Assembly (NCBI GenBank): GCA_903925685.1
Contig: CAIYGI010000336.1
Location: 1-53,427, forward strand
Source of the DNA: an uncultured bacterium
Lineage (GTDB): Bacteria; Verrucomicrobiota; Kiritimatiellia; CAIKKV01; CAIYGI01
DNA length: 53,427 nt
Reading direction: 5' to 3'
Positions 42,711 through 51,115 of this stretch are shown here, piece by piece. Numbering within the stretch: position 1 is the stretch's first letter; each line of letters begins with the position of its first letter. The position numbers were made by a program, and so were the translations under genes. The notes under the pieces are model-generated. The model made no database searches and was not told the DNA's origin. It was given only the letters and a program-made list of their open reading frames with translations.

Positions 42711-43472
42711 TCAAGCCTTCTTGGCCTTGTGTTCCTTTGGCGCCGGCTTGTCCTTGCCGGCTTCCGCCTTGTCCTTGCCGCCCGCCGCTTCCTTCTCCTT
42801 GCCGGCCTCGGCCGCCGGGGCTTCCTCTTCGCCTTCCTTCTTCTTGCCGATAACTTCAGGACCCGCCTCGGCGCCTTCCACCGCGGCCGGCGCGGCCTCG
42901 ACGACCTCCGCCACCATCTCGGTCACCGTCGCCACCGCCAACTCGGGCGAGGTCAGCACCTTGTATTTGGCGTCGAATTTTACGTCGCGCACCAGCAGCG
43001 ATTCGCCCTTGTGCAGCTGGCTGACGTCCACCGGGAAGGAATCCACGATGTCGCCCGGCAGACACTCGACGTCGAACGAGCGCAGCGAGTGCTGCAGAAC
43101 GCCGCCTTCGACCGTAACGCCCACCGGCTCGCCGACGAACGCGATGCGGATCGTGACGCGCATGCGGTGGGTCATCGAAATTTCCATGAAATCGCCGTGC
43201 AGCAGCGCGTTGTCGACCGGGTGATGCTGCAGTTCGCGCAGCAGGACCTTGACCGGCGCGGCGCCGTCCACCACCAGGTCGAGCAGCATGTTGTCGCTGG
43301 TCGAGTGGCGGAGCAGGGTTTCGAAATCCTTGGTCTTGACCTGCAGGGCGCGGGCGCCGTGCTCGCCGTAGATGTTGGCCGGCAGCAGTCCGTCGCGCCG
43401 CAGACGGCGCGAGGTTGAACCGCCGTGCGTCGTGCGCGTGGTCGCATTCAGTGTGATCGTTTCGGTCGCCAT
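42711..43472 (-). CDS. rplY: Ribosomal protein L25 (CTC form)
   Basis: A 253-residue long-form L25/CTC: an N-terminal 5S-rRNA-binding domain (RRLRRDGLLPANIYGEHG, ~24-41), a beta domain (PVGVTVEGGVLQHSLRSFDVECLPGDI, quoted in part) and a charged Glu/Lys/Ala tail of ~60 residues. The ATG has AAGGAG upstream. It lies between prs and pth, as is widespread. Confidence 0.94.
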   Translation of the reverse strand: MATETITLNATTRTTHGGSTSRRLRRDGLLPANIYGEHGARALQVKTKDFETLLRHSTSDNMLLDLVVDGAAPVKVLLRELQHHPVDNALLHGDFMEISMTHRMRVTIRIAFVGEPVGVTVEGGVLQHSLRSFDVECLPGDIVDSFPVDVSQLHKGESLLVRDVKFDAKYKVLTSPELAVATVTEMVAEVVEAAPAAVEGAEAGPEVIGKKKEGEEEAPAAEAGKEKEAAGGKDKAEAGKDKPAPKEHKAKKA

Positions 43473-43497
43473 GGTACGTATCTCCTTGGTAAAGCGC

Positions 43498-44460
43498 TTA
43501 GATTTTGAACAGCGAGGATACCGATTGGTTGTCGTGAATGCGCAGGATCGCTTCGCCCAGCAGCCCCGCCACCGAAAGCACCTTGATCGGCAGGGTGGCC
43601 GTGTCGGCCCGCAAAGGCACCGTGTCCGTCGCCACGAATTCTTTGATCGGAGCGGCGCGCAGCCGCTCGACGCCCAGCGGCGTCACCAGCGCATGCGTCA
43701 CGGCCGCGTAAATATCGCCCGCCCCGTTTTTTTTGAGGATTCCTGAGGCCGCGCTGAGCGTGCCCGCCGTCGTGCAGAGGTCGTCCACCAGCACGCAGGT
43801 ACACCCTTGCACGTCGCCGACCATCGAGAGCACGTCCACGTCGGTCGGCCCCTTGCGCTGCTTGGCCACGATCGCCAGCCCGGCATTCAGCATCTCGGAA
43901 TAACTGTGGGCCATCTTGAGCCCGCCGGTGTCGGGCGAGACCACCACGATGTTCGAAAGGTTCTTGTCGCGCAGATATTTCACCAGCACCGGCGCGGCGT
44001 ACAGGTGATCCACCGGAATATCGAAAAAGCCCTGGATCTGCTGCGAGTGCAGGTCCATCGTCAGCAGCCGCTGCGCCCCCGCCGCCACCAGCAGGTTGGC
44101 CACCAGCTTGGCCGTGATCGGCACCCGCGGCTGATCCTTGCGGTCCTGGCGCGCATAGCCGTAAAAAGGCAGCACGGCCGTGATGCGCGCCGCCGACGAG
44201 CGGCGCAGCGCATCCATCATGATCAGCAGTTCCATCAGGTTCTCGTTGGGCGGGTTGCAGGTGGGCTGCACCACAAAGCAGTCCTTGCCCCGCACGTTTT
44301 CCTGAAGCTTGACGAAGACCTCGCCATCGGGGAAACGCTCGATCATGGCCTTGCCCAGAGAGATGCCGAGGGAATCGACAATTTTCTGCGTCAAATGCGG
44401 ATTTGCCGTGCCGGTGAAAATTTTCAACTCGCTGGTTACTCCTCGTTGCATACAATCCAT
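43498..44460 (-). CDS. prs: Ribose-phosphate pyrophosphokinase
   Basis: A 320-residue enzyme that makes PRPP. Motifs: ERFPDGEVFVKL (~42-53), YGYARQDRKDQPRVPITAKL for ATP binding (~100-119), MDLHSQQIQGFF, VVSPDTGGLKMA and the PRPP loop VLVDDLCTTAGTL (~225-237). The conserved DDxxxTxGT is present as DDLCTTAGT. ATG 44460 has GGAAG upstream and lies 12 bases after tRNA-Gln; ATG 44451 is an alternative. It leads the rplY-pth operon. Confidence 0.95.
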   Translation of the reverse strand: MDCMQRGVTSELKIFTGTANPHLTQKIVDSLGISLGKAMIERFPDGEVFVKLQENVRGKDCFVVQPTCNPPNENLMELLIMMDALRRSSAARITAVLPFYGYARQDRKDQPRVPITAKLVANLLVAAGAQRLLTMDLHSQQIQGFFDIPVDHLYAAPVLVKYLRDKNLSNIVVVSPDTGGLKMAHSYSEMLNAGLAIVAKQRKGPTDVDVLSMVGDVQGCTCVLVDDLCTTAGTLSAASGILKKNGAGDIYAAVTHALVTPLGVERLRAAPIKEFVATDTVPLRADTATLPIKVLSVAGLLGEAILRIHDNQSVSSLFKI

Positions 44461-44471
44461 CGTCTTCCGGT

Positions 44472-44545
44472 TGGTTGCCCGACTAGGATTCGAACCTAGA
44501 CTCTGGCCTCCAAAGGGCCGTGTGCTACCATTACACCATCGGGCA
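44472..44545 (-). tRNA. tRNA-Gln (anticodon TTG)
   Basis: A 74-base cloverleaf read on the minus strand. Acceptor arms TGCCCGA and TCGGGCA pair fully, the T-loop is TTCGAAT in a CTAGG/CCTAG stem, and the 3' CCA is encoded. The anticodon loop CTTTGGA gives TTG (44511-44513). The outermost anticodon-stem pair is a C-A mismatch. The first ~50 bases overlap the 3' end of ispE. Confidence 0.95.
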
Positions 44546-45455
44546 GCAGTCTCGCGGCCCGCGTCCACAACCACGGGCCCATCGTCATGCGCAAACGGTT
44601 CTCGACCTCGCGCGCGCGCCCTTCGTCACGCACAACGCCGAATACCGAGGCGCCGCTGCCCGACAAGAGCGCGCGCAAAGCGCCAGCCTCTGTCAACGCC
44701 TCCGCCAGCACCGCCAGCAGCGGATACTTGGCGAAAACCACAGGCTGCAACGCATTGCGCAAATCGCGCACGCCGCGTTCCACGTCACCCATTTCAAGCG
44801 CAAGAAAGGTATCTTTACCGGGATTTGGGCTTGGGGTCAAGCCGGATTTCATGTTTAGCCGGGCATACACGTCGCGGGTCGGGACCGGAAACCCCGGATT
44901 GGCCAGCACCAGCCACCAGGGCGGATGCGCCGCGCCTTCCGGGAAGAGAGGTGTCACGCGCTCGCCGCGGCCCTGCATCCGGCAGGCCCGGCCCAGCACC
45001 AGCGCCGGCACGTCGGATCCCAGGCGGGCGCCAAGTTCGAGCAGCCGGTCGGTGGACAGATTCAACGCCCACAACCGGTTCAGCCCCAGCAGCGCCGCCG
45101 CCGCGTCGGCGCTGCCGCCGCCCAGTCCGCCGCCGACCGGTATGCGCTTGCGCAATAATATCGCCGCGCCCCGCTCTCCGCCGCACTCCTCGCGCAACAG
45201 CCGCGCCGCGCGCAGGATCAGGTTGTCCTCCGGCCGCGGCGGCCGTCCGCCAAAAGTCGCCCCGTCGCTCTCTTCCATCTTCAGCGTCAGCTCGGACCCC
45301 GCCGTCGCCGTCAGTTCCAGCTCGTCGCACAGATCCAGCGGCGCCAGGATGCTGTCCAGTTCATGATAGCCGTCCGGCCGCCGCCCGAGGATCTCGAGCG
45401 TCAGATTGACCTTGGCTGGCGCCAGGATGGTAAGTTTGTCGGATTCATAAGCCAT
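44496..45455 (-). CDS. ispE: 4-diphosphocytidyl-2-C-methylerythritol kinase
   Basis: A 319-residue GHMP kinase of the non-mevalonate isoprenoid pathway. Motifs: PAKVNLTLEILGRRPDGYHEL (~12-31), the ATP loop PVGGGLGGGSADAAA (~105-119) and LSGSGASVFGV (~266-276). ATG 45455 gives the usual N-terminus. The C-terminus continues to a stop inside the tRNA-Gln gene, so the last ~16 residues are encoded by tRNA sequence; ending there is odd and suggests the normal stop was lost or that the two genes share DNA by design. Confidence 0.92.
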   Translation of the reverse strand: MAYESDKLTILAPAKVNLTLEILGRRPDGYHELDSILAPLDLCDELELTATAGSELTLKMEESDGATFGGRPPRPEDNLILRAARLLREECGGERGAAILLRKRIPVGGGLGGGSADAAAALLGLNRLWALNLSTDRLLELGARLGSDVPALVLGRACRMQGRGERVTPLFPEGAAHPPWWLVLANPGFPVPTRDVYARLNMKSGLTPSPNPGKDTFLALEMGDVERGVRDLRNALQPVVFAKYPLLAVLAEALTEAGALRALLSGSGASVFGVVRDEGRAREVENRLRMTMGPWLWTRAARLLPDGVMVAHGPLEARV

Positions 45456-45610
45456 GCCATGCCAATACCAGTCCCTCTCCACTACGTCAAGGACAGGGCG
45501 AACGAATTCGCACCCATTGCCTTGAGCCCCGTGACCTGGTTGCCGCCGGCCTTGCGGTTTGGTATATGTTGCGCGTTAGCGCCATTCACATCGAAAGCAG
45601 CAGGCAGGCG

Positions 45611-46003
45611 ATGTTTCAGGGGTTCTGGCCATATCTTTGCGTGGGAATCGGAGGACTGCTCGGCAGTCTCTGCCGTTACGGTCTCGCACTGCTGACGCAG
45701 GGGTACTCCTTTGCCCTGCCGCTCGGAACGCTGGGCGCCAACATCGCCGGCTGTTTTGTCATCGGCGTGGTCGCGCAGATCACCGCCGGCACGGAGCTTA
45801 TGTCGCCGGCCACGCGCCTCTTCCTGGCCACCGGCTTCTGCGGCGGATTCACCACCCTCTCGTCGTTGATCTACGAACTGGCCCAGATGATGAAACTGGG
45901 GGAATGGTGGTACGGCTTGCTCTACCTCAACGTCACGTTCATCGGCGCCATGGCGGCCTATGTCCTGGGAACATTGGCCGTGAAAACGGTGCTCAAGGTC
46001 TAG
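45611..46003 (+). CDS. crcB: Fluoride channel CrcB/Fluc
   Basis: A 130-residue protein with four membrane segments and the family signatures GGLLGSLCRYGL (~12-23), TLGANIAGCFVIG (~38-50) and TGFCGGFTTLSSL (~73-85). It exports fluoride as a dual-topology dimer. ATG 45611 opens directly before the first segment. A fluoride riboswitch is not evident upstream. It is followed by a DUF190 gene ten bases on. Confidence 0.92.
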   Translation: MFQGFWPYLCVGIGGLLGSLCRYGLALLTQGYSFALPLGTLGANIAGCFVIGVVAQITAGTELMSPATRLFLATGFCGGFTTLSSLIYELAQMMKLGEWWYGLLYLNVTFIGAMAAYVLGTLAVKTVLKV

Positions 46004-46012
46004 GGGGCGCTT

Positions 46013-46363
46013 ATGGAAATCGAAGGCGAAGCCAAGTTGTTGCGTATTTTCGTCGGTGAGTCGGATAAGCACCGCCACCTGCCGCTCTACGAGAGCATCG
46101 TCAAGGAAGCGCGCAGCGCCGGCCTGGCCGGCGCCACCGCCTGGCGCGGCGCCATGGCGTTCGGCGCCTCCAGCCGCATCCGCTCGATCAAGGTCATGGA
46201 CCTCTCGTCCGACCTGCCCATGATCGTCGAAATCGTGGACGCCGGGGGAAAAATCGACGCCTTCCTGCCCCGCCTGCATACGCTCTTCGATGAGGCCCGC
46301 TGCGGCGGACTGGTCACCATCGAAAAGGTTCAGATCATCAAGTATCTGCACGGAACGAAATAG
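46013..46363 (+). CDS. DUF190 family protein
   Basis: A 116-residue protein with the DUF190 pattern: KLLRIFVGESDKHRHLPLYE (~8-27), then GLAGATAWRGAMAFGASS (~37-54), IVEIVD, and a C-terminal LVTIEKVQIIKY. The fold is ferredoxin/PII-like. DUF190 genes often follow crcB, and a role in fluoride or nucleotide signalling has been suggested; none is shown here. The gene is ten bases from crcB, so they are co-transcribed. Confidence 0.85.
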   Translation: MEIEGEAKLLRIFVGESDKHRHLPLYESIVKEARSAGLAGATAWRGAMAFGASSRIRSIKVMDLSSDLPMIVEIVDAGGKIDAFLPRLHTLFDEARCGGLVTIEKVQIIKYLHGTK

Positions 46364-46405
46364 GCCTCCTAACTGTAAACCCCATAACCGAGCGAGTTGT
46401 TGCCG

Positions 46406-47704
46406 ATGATCTTTGAACGCCGCTGCGAAACGATGTCCCGGGACGAGTTGCGCCGGCTGCAGGGCGAACGCCTGCATGCCATGCTGCGGCGGGTGTACGA
46501 GGCTGTGCCTTTCTACCGCCGCAAGCTCGACGAAAGCGGCGTGACGCCGGAGAGCGTGCGCTCACTGGACGACCTGCCGCGTCTGCCCTTTACACTCAAG
46601 ACCGATTTCCGCGACCAGTACCCCTTCGGCATGTTCGCCGTGCCGATGTCCAAGGTGGTGCGCGTGCATGCCTCATCCGGCACCACGGGCAAACCGGTGG
46701 TGGTCGGCTACACCCGCAACGACATCGCGCTCTGGGCCCGCACCGTTGCCCGTACCCTGGCCGCCGGCGGCGGGACGCGGCGCGACATTCTGCAGATTGC
46801 CTACGGCTACGGACTATTCACCGGCGGCCTGGGCCTGCACTACGGCGGCGAGAAACTGGGCGCCACCGTGGTGCCCATGTCGGGCGGCAACACCCATCGG
46901 CAGGTCATGTTGATGCAGGACTTTGGCACGACGCTGCTCTGCTGCACGCCGTCGTACGCGCTGGAAATCGCCGAGGTGGCCGAGGAACTGCACGTCAACC
47001 TGCGCGACCTGCCGCTGCGGGCGGGATTTTTCGGGGCCGAACCGTGGTCGCAGGAGATGCGCCGGAAGATCGAGGAACGCATGGGCATCGAGGCCTTCGA
47101 TATTTACGGACTGACCGAAGTCATCGGTCCGGGCGTGGCCTGCGAATGCCGGGCCCACAACGGCCTGCATGTGTTCGAGGACCACTTCTATCCCGAAATC
47201 GTCGATCCGGTCAGCGGCGCGCCGCTGCCCGATGGCCAGCGCGGCGAACTGGTATTAACCTGTTTCACCAAGGAGGCGGGGCCCCTGATCCGCTACCGGA
47301 CCCGCGACCTCACCGCCCTGCACCGCGAACCTTGCGCCTGCGGCCGCACGCTGACGCGCATGGAACGGGTCTCGGGGCGCACGGACGACATGCTGATCAT
47401 CCGCGGCGTCAACGTCTTCCCCTCCCAGATCGAGACCGCCCTGCTACAGGTGCAGGGTGTGGCCCCGCATTACCTGATCATCGTGGACCGCAAGGGGCCG
47501 CTGGACGAGATCGAGATTCAGGTCGAGGTGGACGAAGCGCTCTTCTCCGATCAGGTGCGCAACCTCGAAATGCTGCAAAGACGCCTGGCCCACGAGGTGC
47601 ATGGCAGCCTGGGCTTGTCGGCCAAGATCACGCTGGTGGAACCGAAGACGATCGAGCGCACGCCCGGCAAGGCCAAGCGGGTGATTGACCGGCGCAAACT
47701 TTAA
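46406..47704 (+). CDS. paaK: Phenylacetate-CoA ligase (PaaK type)
   Basis: About 432 residues of the adenylate-forming family. Motifs: [16 protein letters not shown] (~89-104, ATP loop), [39 protein letters not shown] (~233-246), and the hinge [18 protein letters not shown] (~328-345) with the late lysine in [11 protein letters not shown]. It activates phenylacetate or another aryl acid with CoA. The ACT protein behind it is its usual partner in anaerobes. Start 46406 is the first ATG; its ribosome-binding site is weak. Confidence 0.9.
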   Translation: MIFERRCETMSRDELRRLQGERLHAMLRRVYEAVPFYRRKLDESGVTPESVRSLDDLPRLPFTLKTDFRDQYPFGMFAVPMSKVVRVHASSGTTGKPVVVGYTRNDIALWARTVARTLAAGGGTRRDILQIAYGYGLFTGGLGLHYGGEKLGATVVPMSGGNTHRQVMLMQDFGTTLLCCTPSYALEIAEVAEELHVNLRDLPLRAGFFGAEPWSQEMRRKIEERMGIEAFDIYGLTEVIGPGVACECRAHNGLHVFEDHFYPEIVDPVSGAPLPDGQRGELVLTCFTKEAGPLIRYRTRDLTALHREPCACGRTLTRMERVSGRTDDMLIIRGVNVFPSQIETALLQVQGVAPHYLIIVDRKGPLDEIEIQVEVDEALFSDQVRNLEMLQRRLAHEVHGSLGLSAKITLVEPKTIERTPGKAKRVIDRRKL

Positions 47705-47726
47705 TCGCAGGAACAGGGAGGTCGGC

Positions 47727-48158
47727 ATGAATGTGCGTCAGATCGGTTTGTTCATCGAAAACCGTGCCGGACGTTTGCAGACCGTCGCGCAGCGCCTGGG
47801 CGACGCCGGGATCGACATCCGGGCCCTGTCGCTGGCCGATACGAGCGACTTCGGCATCCTGCGCCTGATCGTCAACCGCACCGAGGATGCCGTCGCCGTA
47901 CTGAAGCAGGCCGGCTTCACGCTCAAGTTAGCCGAAGTGGTGGCAGCCGAAATCCCGGACCGCGCCGGCGGCCTGGCAAGCGTGCTGGCCGTGCTGGAAG
48001 CCGCCGGCATGAATGTCGAATACATGTACGCCTTCGTCGAAAAAACCGCCAGCCAGGCGGTACTGGTCTTCCGTTTCAACGATCCCGCCGCCGCCGTCCA
48101 GGCGCTGCAACAAGTTGGCATCCGCGTGCTCCAGGAAGCGGACGTGGGGCGGTTGTAA
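47727..48158 (+). CDS. Double ACT-domain regulatory protein
   Basis: A 143-residue protein made of two ACT domains: QIGLFIENRAGRLQTVAQRLGDAGIDI (~5-31, quoted in part) and VAAEIPDRAGGLASVLAVLEAAG (~71-93, in part). ACT domains bind amino acids or similar ligands. The ATG has GGGAGG seven bases upstream. It is 22 bases after paaK, and such ACT proteins commonly follow this ligase, so it may sense the ligase's substrate. Confidence 0.88.
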   Translation: MNVRQIGLFIENRAGRLQTVAQRLGDAGIDIRALSLADTSDFGILRLIVNRTEDAVAVLKQAGFTLKLAEVVAAEIPDRAGGLASVLAVLEAAGMNVEYMYAFVEKTASQAVLVFRFNDPAAAVQALQQVGIRVLQEADVGRL

Positions 48159-48407
48159 TAACAAACCACTGGCGTCCCGCGGGTACGCAAAGGCTGAAGC
48201 AGTTTAGGCTGAAGGCTGTTAGATGGAATTGCACGGGTCGCATCTGCGAATCGTCGTGGAAGCGCCTTGCCTTCTGGAGGGACGGGCTTGCTACTCTGCG
48301 AAGTGCAGCTTCGCAGAGTAGCAAGGTCGTCCATCCAAATTCGCGCTGTTACTTCCTCGTTGCTTTCCACCTGCAGATCACGATTCGCAGATGCGCCCGA
48401 AACAAAG
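48159..48407. repeat. Gene-free stretch with a 17-bp hairpin and short repeats
   Basis: GGCTGAAGGCTGTTAG (48207-48222) is the reverse complement type of the 8538 repeat. A perfect hairpin, CTTGCTACTCTGCGAAG (48287-48303) with its complement 48309-48325 around TGCAG, belongs to the same family as GCTACTCTGCGAAG at ~50886. The hairpin could end transcription of the paaK-ACT unit. Confidence 0.75.
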
Positions 48408-48500
48408 CCGTTGGCGCGTTGACTGTTGCGCCCCGAACCTATAACGTGCATCTCATTGTGTAGGTCGTCGCTCTTATCACGAGGCAGGCTTAATTAAGAC
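48408..48500 (+). promoter_or_regulatory. Shared promoter/leader repeat, copy A
   Basis: About 93 bases repeated at 51004-51097 at roughly 80 % by eye. It contains TTGACT, a 17-base spacer conserved in both copies, and TAACGT as a -10. The conserved ~60 bases downstream of the promoter form a leader; the arms GAACCTA and AGGCTT are near-complementary here. Confidence 0.65.
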
Positions 48501-48561
48501 CCTTTGCGTCATCGCCCAAACACAGGAGACCGCGCGTCTCTCGTATGCGTCAGTCTGTCGA

Positions 48562-49191
48562 GTGGTTGCTACAGACTGGAAGAACCTGCCCGGAATGACG
48601 AATCAAGAGATACGCTTGACCATCAAGAGCAAGATTCCTGAGGTTAAACCGTCTGATGTGCACTTGTATATTGATTCTCATCCTTTCCGAATACCTATCC
48701 CGGTTAAGCCAGACGGAGCTTTCTCGCTTCCCATCTCGGATGATCTTCTGAAGGAGAATCCGGATATTGTGGCAGACCAACCGCGCGGGACCCTTGAAGC
48801 CGACATAACGTTCAAGGGCAACCCTGCACCCCAAATGCCAGACGCGATCGGGGATTTACAGCGGTATGAGAGTCTGTTTCTCCTGGAAGATGTTAAGCAG
48901 CAACTCGCAAAGGCTCTGGCTGAACAGACTGCGGACAGCGTATTGTCGCGCACCGTAGTTGTGGCGTACCTTATTCCCAAACGTGATCCCGGGACGGCCC
49001 AGGTTGTGATTGAGGCCGCAAAAGGTGCCATCCGGGTACTGAGGGAAACGAACGGGACGTTTCGTCTGGCAAGGGACCCTCTCCTTGCAAGCGAGAACCC
49101 GTGGGTTCTAATGCCTACGAACCACGAGTGGAAAATAGAGATGCGACTGGAAGAACAAATAGAACACGGCGGTGGAACCCTACGCCGCTAA
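48562..49191 (+). CDS. Hypothetical 209-residue protein with uncertain start
   Basis: From a GTG at 48562 the product has the segments NQEIRLTIKSKIPEVKPSDVHLYI, PIPVKPDGAFSLPISDDLL and VADQPRGTLEADITFKG (each quoted in part), which suggest an exported beta-rich protein. No family is recognised. The frame is open further upstream without ATG, and internal ATG 48595 is another choice, so the real N-terminus, perhaps a signal peptide, may be frameshifted. It follows the same promoter/leader as the nuclease-fold gene at 51116. Confidence 0.5.
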   Translation: MVATDWKNLPGMTNQEIRLTIKSKIPEVKPSDVHLYIDSHPFRIPIPVKPDGAFSLPISDDLLKENPDIVADQPRGTLEADITFKGNPAPQMPDAIGDLQRYESLFLLEDVKQQLAKALAEQTADSVLSRTVVVAYLIPKRDPGTAQVVIEAAKGAIRVLRETNGTFRLARDPLLASENPWVLMPTNHEWKIEMRLEEQIEHGGGTLRR

Positions 49192-49625
49192 CGCAGCGAT
49201 GTTCACTGCCAACGTTGGTGGAAGACGAAAACGAAACTCATCCAAGCAACCATGGGCGCATTGCTGGCCGGTTTTTTCGCAGGATGCAGCACGGTCAAGG
49301 TTGCCCGATTGCCCGACCCTCACAGCCATTTCGGCAACCTTCACGCGCAACCCGCGGATACCCGAAGGGGATGCTGCTGGAGACTATCGACCATCGCGCG
49401 AGCAGGGGGCTTCAGACCTTCTACACCTCGAACTTCAGTCTCGGGGATTTGGATCGAAGGCTTGGCCCCCGGATCACCTCCAGGATCCTCAGGAACGGGT
49501 GTGTGTGGTTGAGATAAGGGCGGGTTTGGGCGAGCGTCCTCGCGAGCCGCGTGGATGTGAGGTGCCATGCCCGTCGACAGAATATCGAATGACTATAGGC
49601 AAGGGTTTGTGATCGATGATGCCTG
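49192..49625 (+). pseudogene. Decayed lipoprotein start and unassigned DNA
   Basis: ATG 49252 opens MGALLAGFFAGCSTVKVARL, a typical lipoprotein signal with a lipobox cysteine. The following codons lose protein-like character at once and stop at 49512. Other frames in 49380-49615 also look partly coding (for example EIRAGLGERPREPRG), so the gene has probably been broken by frameshifts. No intact gene is present. Confidence 0.4.
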
Positions 49626-49654
49626 TTGACATGCGGTATGGTTAGACGTAACAT
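49626..49654 (+). promoter_or_regulatory. Sigma-70 promoter for the DtxR-type regulator
   Basis: TTGACA (49626-49631), a 17-base spacer and TAACAT (49649-49654), 45 bases before the ATG. ACATG and CATGT flank the spacer and could be an operator. Confidence 0.7.
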
Positions 49655-49699
49655 GTTCTGAGTAACGAACAATGCAGGTTGACTTAGGGTGGGGGCCTT

Positions 49700-50164
49700 A
49701 TGACGGAATCCGATAAAACCTTAAGCGAGAGCACGGAAAATTATCTGGAGACGATTCTTTTGCTGGTTCAAAAGAGTCCGGTGGCCAGGGCCCGGGATAT
49801 TGCTTTGCGCCTGAAGGTCAACCGCTCTTCGGTGAGCGGGGCGCTTCACGACTTGAGCGGGCGTGGGCTGATTAACTACGAGCCTTACGGTTTCGTCACG
49901 CTCACGCCGGAGGGGATGGAGATCGCGACCAAAATTCTGCGCCGTCACGAGGCGCTGCGCGATTTCTTTGTCAACGTCCTGAGCATCGACCGCGCCGAGG
50001 CCGATCAGGCGGCCTGCCGCATGGAACATGGCGTCTCCAATGCGATTGTCGACCGCCTGCTGGACCTTTCGGCCTTCATGAAAACCTGCCCGAGGGTGGG
50101 GGACAAGCGTCCACGGCACATCGCCAGGAGAGTGCGGCGCACACGCGAACCCGGTACGGGATAG
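49700..50164 (+). CDS. mntR: DtxR/MntR family metal-dependent regulator
   Basis: A 154-residue regulator. The winged helix runs from SESTENYLETILLLVQ (~9-24) through RDIALRLKVNRSSVSGALHDL, and the dimer/metal region includes LRRHEALRDFF and ADQAACRMEHGVSNAIVDRL (~96-115). Family members sense Mn2+ or Fe2+ and repress transport genes. Tail residues after ~140 are basic and not conserved. No metal transporter is adjacent; the next gene, three bases on, is an ECF sigma factor. Confidence 0.85.
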   Translation: MTESDKTLSESTENYLETILLLVQKSPVARARDIALRLKVNRSSVSGALHDLSGRGLINYEPYGFVTLTPEGMEIATKILRRHEALRDFFVNVLSIDRAEADQAACRMEHGVSNAIVDRLLDLSAFMKTCPRVGDKRPRHIARRVRRTREPGTG

Positions 50165-50167
50165 ACC

Positions 50168-50740
50168 ATGCCAGACAAACCGACAGACTGGAGTCTGGTC
50201 GAGCAGGTCAAGGCCGGGGATGACAGGGCTTTTGACGCGCTGATGGCCCGTTACAAACTTCCGGTGCTGAACTTTGTCTATCGTATGACCGGCGATGGGT
50301 CTGAGGCGGAGGACGTGGCGCAGGAGGTCTTTGTGGACGCCTACCGGACCATCCGCAAACCTTCTTTCCATCGGACCACCGCGCAGTTCTCGACCTGGCT
50401 CTTTCAAGTGGCCCGCAATGCGGCGCTGGACTCGCTGCGGCATCGTAAACGGCATCCCGCCGAGTCCCTGTCCGTGCTGGAAGAGAACGGCGCCATGCTG
50501 GCAGGCGCCGCGCGAACGGCGCAAGAGGAGTCGGCTGACAAGGAAACCGGCCAAAAAATCGCCGCCGCCGTCGCGCTCCTGCCCGAAGATCAACGCAGCG
50601 CCCTGATTCTTTCCGAATACGAAGACCGTTCCTACGCCGAAATTGCCGCCGTCCTGAAATGTTCGCTGAAATCGGTTGAAGCGCGCCTCTACCGAGCCAA
50701 ACACTTCCTGCGCGACCGCCTGCGGAATCTGCTCGAATGA
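50168..50740 (+). CDS. ECF RNA polymerase sigma factor
   Basis: A 190-residue ECF factor. Region 2 is AEDVAQEVFVDAYRTIRKP and FSTWLFQVARNAALDSLRHRK (quoted in part, ~47-96); region 4 is LPEDQRSALILSEYEDRSYAEIA followed by the recognition helix with SLKSVEARLYRAK. Its ATG is three bases after the metal-dependent regulator. No anti-sigma gene follows, which is unusual; control may be through the regulator's promoter. Confidence 0.9.
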   Translation: MPDKPTDWSLVEQVKAGDDRAFDALMARYKLPVLNFVYRMTGDGSEAEDVAQEVFVDAYRTIRKPSFHRTTAQFSTWLFQVARNAALDSLRHRKRHPAESLSVLEENGAMLAGAARTAQEESADKETGQKIAAAVALLPEDQRSALILSEYEDRSYAEIAAVLKCSLKSVEARLYRAKHFLRDRLRNLLE

Positions 50741-51003
50741 CCATTCGGCGGATTTGTGCACCACGAAGAGAAGAACACGAAGTTGCTTAAGAACGAATAA
50801 TGGGCGCTAATTCGTTGACGCAAAGACGCAGAGACGCAAAGAAAGCGATTTTATTGGTTAAAACCATCAATCGGTATTCTTTGCATGCTACTCTGCGAAG
50901 AAGCGCTTCGCTACGTAGCACGAGTCTTAGCGCCTCTGCGTCAAATCTTCCGCTTTCGACGTCAAGCGCAATAGCTGAAACAAGCCGAAGACGGTGAAAT
51001 GTG
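50741..51003. repeat. Gene-free stretch with three dispersed repeats in a row
   Basis: A CACCACGAAGAGAAGAACACGAAG-type repeat (50759-50783), the third TTTGCGTC copy (50797-50960), and inside it a GCTACTCTGCGAAG repeat (50887-50925). The CTCTGCGAAG element sits in the centre of the TTTGCGTC element, so one repeat has inserted in another. Confidence 0.75.
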
Positions 51004-51097
51004 GCCGTTAGTCGTCTTGACTGTTACACCCCGAACCTATACCATGCATCTCATTGTGTGGGGAGTCGCACTCATCACGAGGTAGGTTCAATAAGAC
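51004..51097 (+). promoter_or_regulatory. Shared promoter/leader repeat, copy B
   Basis: Partner of 48408-48500. TTGACT (51018-51023), 17 bases, then TACCAT (51041-51046). In this copy GAACCTA (~51034) and TAGGTTC (~51083) are perfect complements that can close a stem in the leader RNA. The ATG of the next gene lies 18 bases past the repeat. Confidence 0.7.
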
Positions 51098-51115
51098 TGT
51101 TCGCCAGAGAATAAA

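Noticed and set aside
45480-45610. Fluoride riboswitch before crcB
   Set aside because: The region has a G/C-rich stretch but I could not match the conserved fluoride aptamer core or its pseudoknot.
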